A stretch of DNA of 64,000 nt, from the IMG/VR virus record IMGVR_UViG_3300021093_000054, positions 1 to 64,000 of that record; one strand, 5' to 3'. The translations under genes were made by a program, and so were the position numbers. The notes under the pieces are model-generated. The model searched no databases. It had not been told where the DNA came from and worked only from the letters and a program-made list of their open reading frames with translations. Shown one piece after another: positions 57,945 to 64,000 of the stretch. The number at the start of each line of letters is the position of its first letter. The first letter of the stretch is position 1. This DNA comes from a virus.

Positions 57945-58846
57945 TAATCTCTTATTTCATAATAATATTCGTTTATTTGTCCTTTTAAATCACAGACATC
58001 TCTATCGTTTGGAAGTTTTACAATTTTAACTTTACCCCACAATTCTCCACCATTTAATTCGTGATATAATCTTACGGCATTTTCCCAGGCATCACCATCC
58101 AAACAAATTATAACATTTCCTTTTGCATTATTGTAGATTGTTTCAAAAAGAAGTTCTGACATATGTTTTCCAAGCATAACAACTGGATTATCCAAAAACA
58201 TTCCATCAAATGCACCTTCAACAAGATATATGTCTTTATTCCAATCAATAAGATTTTCCCAAAATATTATTTGGTCTTTTTCGGCTTCGGGATTTCTATA
58301 TTTAGCTCTACTATTTGGGTCCCAACTTCTTCCAACATAATAATTTAGTTCGCCTTTTTTATTATATGATGGTATAACTATTCTACCCATATGACTTCCT
58401 TTGTCACAAAAACCAATACCAAATCTTTCGATTATTTCATCGGTTATTCCACGACTTTTTAAATAGTTGTATGCTTGTTTTCTTACGGGATATATTGGAT
58501 GTGAGTCTTTGAATAGGGTAAAGTTTTCTGGAAGAACTACTTTTGGTTTTTTTACCTTTACAACTTTTTCATTTTCTTCTGGTCTTAAAATTAAATAAAG
58601 TTTTTTTAATTTTTTATTACCAAATTTATCAAAAAGTTTTCCTAAATTTCCGTGTGTTCCTTCGCTATCACCACAGGCCCAACATTTATAAACACCATCA
58701 AAGTAATTTACTTCAAGGTTATGTTTGTTTCTTTCGTCATCACATACTGGACAATTAAAAGAAATTTGACCACGATTCGGATAGTGTAATCCGTGGTCGC
58801 CTAAAACTTCTTCTAATAATTCTACGATTGCTTCTTGTTCATCCAT
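57944..58846 (-). CDS. DnaG-like primase (zinc finger plus Toprim)
   Basis: A 300-aa primase. An N-terminal CHC2-type zinc finger (FNCPVCDDERNKHNLEV...YKCWACG) is followed by a linker with YNYLKSRGITDEIIERFGIG and a Toprim core (IYLVEGAFDGMF with the catalytic Glu; VIICLDGDAWENAV with acidic metal ligands). It makes RNA primers at the fork, like T4 gp61. It lacks a helicase domain. Confidence 0.92.
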   Translation of the reverse strand: MDEQEAIVELLEEVLGDHGLHYPNRGQISFNCPVCDDERNKHNLEVNYFDGVYKCWACGDSEGTHGNLGKLFDKFGNKKLKKLYLILRPEENEKVVKVKKPKVVLPENFTLFKDSHPIYPVRKQAYNYLKSRGITDEIIERFGIGFCDKGSHMGRIVIPSYNKKGELNYYVGRSWDPNSRAKYRNPEAEKDQIIFWENLIDWNKDIYLVEGAFDGMFLDNPVVMLGKHMSELLFETIYNNAKGNVIICLDGDAWENAVRLYHELNGGELWGKVKIVKLPNDRDVCDLKGQINEYYYEIRD

Positions 58847-58874
58847 TCACTATAATATAAGTGAATTTTTTAAC

Positions 58875-59399
58875 TTAATCAAATATTAATTTTTTTCCGT
58901 TTCTTTTTGATTCATATAAATCGGAAACGTTGATATAATGTTTTAGAAATCTTTTTTCTTCAATTGAATTTGCATCGATTTTAATATTTTCATCTTTGTG
59001 TTCACATTTTGAAACCTGGATTGTGGACCAAATCCATAAATTTTCATATAACCAGGTATTAACCATATAATCATAATCCCAATTATTTTTTTCACATTCT
59101 TTATGAATATGTCTGCCAATTTCTACAGTACCAATTACGTGATCACCCAACTTTTCCCTTTTTTCAATTGATTTTTCGGTTCTAATTGCAAGACTAAGAC
59201 CACTTTGTGTCCCAATACCCATATAACCTAAACCACGATATGAATCAAGTTTCAAATCAGCTTCTGGTGTGTTTAAATTTATTGCATTTTTTAAATCTAT
59301 TAGTTTTCTGTAGAAATACCTTTGGTATTTTTCTTTGTTTTCATTCCAATAGTGGTCTCTTCTAAATTCATTGAAATATTTTTTTACGTCTATACCCAT
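58875..59399 (-). CDS. Hypothetical protein, 174 aa
   Basis: Soluble, charged protein with a conserved-looking YRGLGYMGIGTQSGLSLAIR segment and several Trp/Tyr. It has its own host-type promoter 20 nt upstream and would head the leftward replication operon. Function unknown. Confidence 0.65.
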   Translation of the reverse strand: MGIDVKKYFNEFRRDHYWNENKEKYQRYFYRKLIDLKNAINLNTPEADLKLDSYRGLGYMGIGTQSGLSLAIRTEKSIEKREKLGDHVIGTVEIGRHIHKECEKNNWDYDYMVNTWLYENLWIWSTIQVSKCEHKDENIKIDANSIEEKRFLKHYINVSDLYESKRNGKKLIFD

Positions 59400-59419
59400 A
59401 TTCGAATTATATTATTCTA

Positions 59420-59450
59420 CAAATATAAGTAAAATATTTTAATTATACAA
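59420..59450 (-). promoter_or_regulatory. Host-type promoter of the replication run (TTG-N20-TATATTTG)
   Basis: TTG (59450-59448), exact 20-nt spacer, TATATTTG (59427-59420). The ATG at 59399 is 20 nt further on, so a short leader is likely. Confidence 0.75.
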
Positions 59451-59475
59451 CTTCACAAGATTTTTTGATTATCTA

Positions 59476-59483
59476 TATTTATT
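59476..59483 (+). promoter_or_regulatory. Candidate late-promoter box TATTTATT
   Basis: Ends 3 nt before the ATG at 59487 and diverges from the host-type promoter at 59420. Confidence 0.5.
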
Positions 59484-59486
59484 TAT

Positions 59487-59708
59487 ATGCCAATAGACAT
59501 AACAATTAACGATATTTCTGGACAAACACCTTTTGATATATATGTATGTAACACAGGACAAACTTATTGTGTGTATTCGGCAACAATAAATTCTGGTGAC
59601 TTACCTTACACGTTTGAGGTTCCAATACCATTTATAAATTCTGAAGGTGTTAATTTAAGAATTGTTGATGATAATGATTGTCAGATAAATGAAATACTTC
59701 TAATATAA
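59487..59708 (+). CDS. Small probable virion protein, 73 aa
   Basis: Beta-rich, Cys-containing protein (MPIDITINDISGQTPFDIYV...). Its stop overlaps the next ATG by 1 bp, so it is translated with the large Thr-rich protein. Possibly a fibre base or chaperone (inference). Confidence 0.65.
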   Translation: MPIDITINDISGQTPFDIYVCNTGQTYCVYSATINSGDLPYTFEVPIPFINSEGVNLRIVDDNDCQINEILLI

Positions 59709-61873
59709 TGGCTTGTATTGAAAATAATTTTTGTATAAATTCTGGTGGTAATTTATTTGATGGACAATATACCACAGATAGTAATACTTATAATGGTTTT
59801 ACATCATATACAGGTGATAGTGTACCATTTTTTATTTATTATTCATTAACAGAAGATAGATGGTGTTTATCAACAAGTTTTGGTGGTAGTTGTTTACAAT
59901 TTGGTCCAGTCGGTGTTGGGAGTGATTGTCCTGATTTTGACGAAAGTTTTTTTATTACCGGTGTCTGTATTACAACAACTACAACAACATCACCTTGTGA
60001 TGTTTTTAATTTTGAAGCTATTTTTGATTGTTTGGTTCCAACAACTACAACAACAACTAAGTTACCACCAACAACCACAACAACGACAACAATTCCTTTT
60101 GATCCTTGTACTGGTGTTTCGGTTAGTGCATCAATTACTGCTTATACAACTACAACTACCACAATTCCAGTAACTACAACCACAACAACAGGAGTTATCA
60201 GGCCTTGTAATTTTGATGGCATTGTTACTTTCAATACGTTTGACGAATATATGAGATGTGGTAATAGTAAGAAATTTAAAGATTGTTTAACTGGGTTTGA
60301 ATATTTTTCAAATGGATTAATCTTCAATGAATCTGGTGACACTTTGATTCAAAATTGGGTTTATAAATCAACAATTAATGGTATTTCTACTTGTGTTTCG
60401 TTTTTAGGTCTTGTCGATAACATTAGTGGTTCAGATTTAGTTGTGATTAATGAAACATTGGGTTCTGAATTTCAAGGTGCTTGTTTAGAATGTGTACCAG
60501 ATTCTACGACAACAACAACGACCAAAGGACCTGCTGACTACTTTGTTGAGTGTGGTGATGGTTTTTGTCCTTTCGGTAATGTAAATTTTGGCCCTAGAGA
60601 CAATCTTTCAACACTATTCAATTCTTGGAATAGATTTGCTCTTTTTGCCCCAAATAAATATCCTGGTTTATCCACATTAACTGGATTACAATCTAATGGT
60701 ATTCTTATAACTAATGATCCATCTTATTATTTTTGGACTGGTAGTACCAATTATTTGGGGGCATTTAATCTTGTAATGACAGAAGGTGAAAATGTTGGTC
60801 CAGTAGCTTCAGATTTTAGTAATGTTGATAAGTTTTATTATAACACGTATATTAATAAAATGATTTTTTCTTACGATGTTGGTGGAAGTAGTACATATCG
60901 ATGGTCTACGTTTGACCCAACAGCCAATGTAAGTACCGCTTTAGGTAACCCAACAACAACACAATATTTAACAACTTCATCAAATTGGAAAATATCTGGC
61001 TTAACAAGTGTCCAATATACTGTCAGTGGAACTAGTAATACCGTTGTGTTAGCACAACAAAAAATACTTGATGCTGGTGGTACTCCTGAAATGATTCAAT
61101 GTGTTCAAAATAGTGCTTTTGGAAATGGATTTTATAGTAATTGTGAATACACTAATTATGTACACGAAGTTACTTTAGGTAGTACTGATAATGATAATGA
61201 TAAGATTGGTATTGTTTTAGCAGCTAAAAAAGGTTTAGGTAACAATCCTAAGGTTACTGATATGTTATCTTTAATCTTTAATGGTACAAATAATCGTGTT
61301 AATGTTGATTATAATCCATACCAAGATGTTTATGCGTTTAACAATAATATGGGTTTAACAAGTGTTACGATAATGACTGGAGCAACAAATCCATTTGGTG
61401 CTGGTAATTATAACGTTAAGGGTCAAGTCAGAATTAAAATTATTAAAACAAATACTACTATTAGTATATATACAACACAACGTATGGGTCCATTAGGTAT
61501 TGTACAGTCTGGAAATCCAAATCCATACACTCTGTTATATCAATTTGACTTAACAGATAAAACTACTTGGAATGCAGCACCTAATTATGCTTTGGGTAAT
61601 GAACTTTTGAAATTCACAGGTGGGACAAGTTTTGGTTATCTGACAACATCACAACGTAAAAGTCAATTTTATGACATTTTATTTTCGAGCACACAACAAC
61701 CTTCTGGTATTTTATATAGTAAAACAGTTTCGAATCCTATTTTAGGTAAAGTTTATTCATTTATTGATGTTGATGGTTGTTTCATATATAGTGGCAGTAC
61801 GTTTAATTTTTCAAATTCTGATTTGGTTGATTTAACGATTGAAACTGTTAATAATAGTTGTCAAGATTGTTAA
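59708..61873 (+). CDS. Large Thr-rich fibre or adhesin-like protein
   Basis: A 721-aa extracellular-type protein. Residues 1-280 are Cys-containing modules joined by Thr6-7 linkers (ITTTTTTSPCD, VPTTTTTTKLPPTTTTTTTI, DSTTTTTTKGPAD). The C-terminal 440 residues are Asn/Gly/Thr-rich beta sequence with a possible lectin-like domain (VRIKIIKTNTTISIYTTQRM). The linkers use mixed Thr codons, so they are selected as protein. Likely a receptor-binding or capsid-decoration protein; no family recognised. Confidence 0.75.
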   Translation: MACIENNFCINSGGNLFDGQYTTDSNTYNGFTSYTGDSVPFFIYYSLTEDRWCLSTSFGGSCLQFGPVGVGSDCPDFDESFFITGVCITTTTTTSPCDVFNFEAIFDCLVPTTTTTTKLPPTTTTTTTIPFDPCTGVSVSASITAYTTTTTTIPVTTTTTTGVIRPCNFDGIVTFNTFDEYMRCGNSKKFKDCLTGFEYFSNGLIFNESGDTLIQNWVYKSTINGISTCVSFLGLVDNISGSDLVVINETLGSEFQGACLECVPDSTTTTTTKGPADYFVECGDGFCPFGNVNFGPRDNLSTLFNSWNRFALFAPNKYPGLSTLTGLQSNGILITNDPSYYFWTGSTNYLGAFNLVMTEGENVGPVASDFSNVDKFYYNTYINKMIFSYDVGGSSTYRWSTFDPTANVSTALGNPTTTQYLTTSSNWKISGLTSVQYTVSGTSNTVVLAQQKILDAGGTPEMIQCVQNSAFGNGFYSNCEYTNYVHEVTLGSTDNDNDKIGIVLAAKKGLGNNPKVTDMLSLIFNGTNNRVNVDYNPYQDVYAFNNNMGLTSVTIMTGATNPFGAGNYNVKGQVRIKIIKTNTTISIYTTQRMGPLGIVQSGNPNPYTLLYQFDLTDKTTWNAAPNYALGNELLKFTGGTSFGYLTTSQRKSQFYDILFSSTQQPSGILYSKTVSNPILGKVYSFIDVDGCFIYSGSTFNFSNSDLVDLTIETVNNSCQDC

Positions 61874-61880
61874 AATCACA

Positions 61881-61914
61881 TTAAAAAAAAATATCGTCTA
61901 AAAAGACGATATTT
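61881..61914 (-). terminator. Terminator between convergent genes
   Basis: AAATATCGTCT (61889-61899) pairs with AGACGATATTT (61904-61914). On the minus strand a run of eight or nine T follows, so it is strongest for the gene 61940-62257. A half copy (TAGACGATATTA) lies at 61930-61941. Confidence 0.85.
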
Positions 61915-61939
61915 AAAATTATCATTATTTTAGACGATA

Positions 61940-62257
61940 TTATCTTCTTCTTCTAAGATATCTTGATTCCGTAATTTGTTCTGATTCCATACTATCTTGA
62001 CCCCAATTTTGGTTTGGTCTTTCACTTGCAACACCCATATCGTTTTTTTCACTTCTAATTGCAAATTCCAATTCTTTTAAGTCAGACATTATTTCATCTG
62101 GTGTTCTCGCACCCAATGTACCACCTCTTTCTTCTAAGAAACTTCTTACAAAGTCCATAGCACTTCTTTGTTCCATTTTTTCATCTTCAATTTCAAAAAT
62201 GGTTCTTTTGATTATTCTTGATAAGTCTCTTTCTGTTAATCTGACTATTTTTTTCAT
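61940..62257 (-). CDS. Small protein with capsid-targeting-like N-terminus, 105 aa
   Basis: Residues 1-22 (MKKIVRLTERDLSRIIKRTI then FE) end in IFE. They match the opening of the protein at 28875-30407 closely (MKK-x-x-x-LTE-x-x-L pattern). The mature part is helical, Glu/Arg-rich, and ends RYLRRRR, a basic tail suited to DNA contact. Candidate internal head protein (inference). Confidence 0.7.
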   Translation of the reverse strand: MKKIVRLTERDLSRIIKRTIFEIEDEKMEQRSAMDFVRSFLEERGGTLGARTPDEIMSDLKELEFAIRSEKNDMGVASERPNQNWGQDSMESEQITESRYLRRRR

Positions 62258-62269
62258 ATCTTTTTTTAT

Positions 62270-62277
62270 TATAAATA
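62270..62277 (-). promoter_or_regulatory. Candidate late-promoter box TATTTATA
   Basis: Minus-sense box 12 nt before the ATG at 62257; its spacing and downstream sequence are almost the same as at 41762. Confidence 0.45.
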
Positions 62278-62300
62278 TATAGATATTCTAAAAAAATAAT

Positions 62301-62909
62301 TTACTTCCAAATTTCCTTTGAATTCATATACCCTAATACACAGGTGTAGGCATCTGTCTGGTCAAAATTTTCTTTTTTGAGTGTGTTATTTTTAGTATAA
62401 CCCCAGGTTATTTGTGGTTCACGTTTTGCAACTTTTTCCCAGATTAACATTTTTTTATCAATGTCTTTTGGTAATCCACCAAATAAAACGTATTTACCTT
62501 TATCATTTTCTTTAACCAACTCTGGCCAAGCATATTTTCTTGCGTTATACGTTGAAATAAATTCTGGAACAATTCCTAAAATATCATAAACTTCTTTACA
62601 AATAAAACTATTAAATCTTAGTAGAGTTTGTATTGTATAGATATTATTTGAATTTAATAATGGTTCTTCAATTATTACTTTAACAATCCCTAAATTAACA
62701 TATTGTTTTAGTTTTTCAGCAAAAATTTCTGATTTAAAAATTAACTCTTTTACTTTATCATCATTACCTTTTTCCATTTTTGGTCTTGGTGAAATATGTG
62801 TAAGTTCTAAAAGTTCTCTTCCTTGAATGTCAAATAAAGCCCAACCAATTGTTTTAGTTGATATGTCTAAACCTAAGACTTTTGGTGAATTTTTAATTTG
62901 TTTTCCCAT
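62301..62909 (-). CDS. RuvC-like Holliday-junction resolvase
   Basis: A 202-aa RNase H-fold nuclease with VLGLDISTKTIGWALFD (first Asp), VKVIIEEPLL (Glu) and a C-terminal FDQTDAYTCVLGY (last Asp). This order matches RuvC-like resolvases of phages and large DNA viruses. It would resolve branched DNA before packaging, replacing T4 endonuclease VII. Family-level confidence is good, exact substrate inferred. Confidence 0.85.
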   Translation of the reverse strand: MGKQIKNSPKVLGLDISTKTIGWALFDIQGRELLELTHISPRPKMEKGNDDKVKELIFKSEIFAEKLKQYVNLGIVKVIIEEPLLNSNNIYTIQTLLRFNSFICKEVYDILGIVPEFISTYNARKYAWPELVKENDKGKYVLFGGLPKDIDKKMLIWEKVAKREPQITWGYTKNNTLKKENFDQTDAYTCVLGYMNSKEIWK

Positions 62910-62958
62910 AAATAATATTTTATTAAGATAATAACTTAAAAGGAATAAAACTAAATAA

Positions 62959-63999
62959 TTAGATGTCTATCTTAACTACGTATTGTTGGATACCTTGTCT
63001 TAAAGTCGGTGATTGTAATTTAGACATAACAAGAATATCTTTATTGTCATCAAGTAGCGCAATTTCAGTGACATACGATTTTGTACCTAGTGTCCAGCTT
63101 GGATTTGTTGAAACTTGGAATTCACTTGAACTTAGATTTATTTTATATTTCATTTCATAAATTGTTGCTTGAATATCTGTTTCGAAAGACCCATAAAAAT
63201 AGTATTCATCACCAAAATTTAATGATTGTCCGGTATAGCCAATCGGTGTTAAACTAATATAATCATCCAAGTTGTAATATGGTGCTGAATCATAGTTATC
63301 TGGAGAAATAATAAATGTTGTCCCAGTTAACGAACTTTGAGTTATAAAACCATCTATGAAACTATTTTGGATTTGTGTTGTAAAATCTATTTTTTTCCAC
63401 ATTGCCGGATTGGGTCTTTGGCCTGTTTGTACTTTTTGAACGAGGATTTCAAATTCATCACCAAAAAATCCATTGGGTGTAATACAGGGTTCACAATTTG
63501 GTAAATAATTTGTTGTTGTAGTTGTTGTCATTGGAAATATAGTTGTGGTTGTTGTTAAACATCCACCACATTCATCAACCAAATCAATAATCAAATCACC
63601 AGTTGATTGAATACCAGTAGTTGAACAAACTACAGTTCCAGTGTTTCCTGGTAATGTAAGTGGTGATGTTTTTGTTTCATCACAACAAGGTGTAAAAATA
63701 ATTTTTGTACTTCCAGTTAATTCTGTGTTAGTAATTTGATATCTACCACAAAATGGATTAGTTGTTGTTGTGGTTGTTGAACATCCACCACATTCATCAA
63801 CCAAATCAATAATCAAATCACCAGTTGATTGAATACCAGTAGTTGAACAAACTACAGTTCCAGTGTTTCCTGGTAATGTAAGTGGTGATGTTTTTGTTTC
63901 ATCACAACAAGGTGTAAAAATAATTTTTGTACTTCCAGTTAATTCTGTGTTAGTAATTTGATATCTACCACAAAATGGATTAGTTGTTGTTGTGGTTGT
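62959..63999 (-). CDS. Thr-rich, Cys-containing repeat protein, N-terminus outside the window
   Basis: The frame is open to the right edge, so only the C-terminal 346 codons are seen. Internal Met 63816 lies in a repeat and is not the true start. Each 74-residue unit holds GRYQITNTELTGSTKIIFTP, CCDETKTSPL and IIDLVDECGGC, and ends in a Thr5-6 linker. The final 170 residues form a non-repeated beta domain (VQTGQRPNPAMWKKIDFTTQ...). Probably a fibre or surface protein related in style to the one at 59708. Confidence 0.75.
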   Translation of the reverse strand, partial: TTTTTTNPFCGRYQITNTELTGSTKIIFTPCCDETKTSPLTLPGNTGTVVCSTTGIQSTGDLIIDLVDECGGCSTTTTTTNPFCGRYQITNTELTGSTKIIFTPCCDETKTSPLTLPGNTGTVVCSTTGIQSTGDLIIDLVDECGGCLTTTTTIFPMTTTTTTNYLPNCEPCITPNGFFGDEFEILVQKVQTGQRPNPAMWKKIDFTTQIQNSFIDGFITQSSLTGTTFIISPDNYDSAPYYNLDDYISLTPIGYTGQSLNFGDEYYFYGSFETDIQATIYEMKYKINLSSSEFQVSTNPSWTLGTKSYVTEIALLDDNKDILVMSKLQSPTLRQGIQQYVVKIDI

Positions 64000-64000
64000 A
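63561..64000 (-). repeat. 222-bp in-frame tandem repeat, continuing past the window
   Basis: The unit starting at 63561 recurs at 63783 with essentially no base changes until the last few bases of the window. The period is 222 bp = 74 codons. Near-identity at DNA level points to a recent duplication or ongoing homogenisation. Confidence 0.9.

Noticed and set aside
59985-60190. Simple-sequence DNA expansion explaining the Thr runs
   Set aside because: The runs mix ACA, ACT, ACC and ACG codons, unlike a pure microsatellite; selection on the protein explains them better.
59839-60342. Val-rich minus-strand frames opposite the Thr-rich protein
   Set aside because: The Val runs are the mirror image of the Thr codon runs on the real plus-strand gene.
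63816-63816. Met at 63816 as the start of the last gene
   Set aside because: It lies in the middle of the 74-residue repeat and the frame stays open to the window edge, so the real start is outside.

Overview
This window reads as part of the genome of a large tailed phage that infects a member of the Bacteroidetes. It is very AT-rich, with genes packed edge to edge, mostly on the minus strand, and many 4-bp or slightly longer overlaps between neighbours. Phage replication and recombination genes resemble the T4 group: thymidylate synthase, an SbcC/gp46 and SbcD/gp47 pair, a DnaG-like primase and a RuvC-like resolvase. There are repetitive fibre-like proteins and an amidase-centred lysis region. 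Shine-Dalgarno sites are not evident. Nine sites match the Bacteroidetes host promoter TTG-N19/20-TANNTTTG exactly, and a histone H1-like (Hc1 type) protein also points to that phylum. No rRNA, tRNA or integrase was recognised. Host and phage name cannot be settled from the sequence alone.

Layout. 1-9.8 kb: nucleotide, nitrogen and DNA-damage genes (ThyA, glutamine synthetase, UmuC, a UmuD-like protein, UvrC) and many small accessory genes. 10.3-12.6 kb: a YadA-head-like fibre gene between two terminators. 12.8-23.6 kb: accessory and RNA-repair genes (two HAD proteins, an AAA+ ATPase, RNA ligase, P-loop kinase, metallophosphoesterase). 23.7-46.2 kb: a mixed-strand region rich in probable virion proteins, several opening with a short amphipathic peptide that ends in a (L/I)xE motif, as in T4 capsid-targeting propeptides. 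It also holds redox proteins, DnaJ, an Hc1-like protein, DUF932 and the lysis genes. 46.2-49.4 kb: a candidate small RNA, two tandem cytosine methyltransferases and a full sigma-70 factor. 49.4-51.1 kb: a short CRISPR array, a structured RNA and a TnpB-like nuclease. 51-59.4 kb: recombination nuclease subunits, a LAGLIDADG endonuclease, a PD-(D/E)XK nuclease and primase. 59.4-64 kb: Thr-rich and Cys-containing probable fibre or adhesin proteins and a RuvC-like resolvase.

The most exciting locus is 49446-51065. A 392-residue TnpB-family protein with all RuvC and zinc-ribbon residues intact has its own host-type promoter. Its stop codon lies inside an 8-bp stem that closes a roughly 104-nt RNA domain containing a hairpin and an anti-repeat. 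Seven bases further on begins a five-repeat, four-spacer CRISPR array with 36-bp repeats and 29-30-bp spacers. This is the layout expected of an evolutionary intermediate between a TnpB/omega-RNA transposon nuclease and a type V CRISPR system, carried by a phage. No cas1 or cas2 is present in the window.

Regulation seems to fall into two classes. Host-type promoters sit about 4 nt before the start codons of UvrC, RNA ligase, TnpB and several small genes, which implies leaderless or nearly leaderless early transcripts. A TATTTAT(A/T) box sits 3-5 nt, or a few tens of nt, before many probable virion genes and may be a phage-specific late promoter. A sigma-factor domain fused behind a capsid-targeting-like peptide (23696-24706) could link the two classes if it is packaged and injected.
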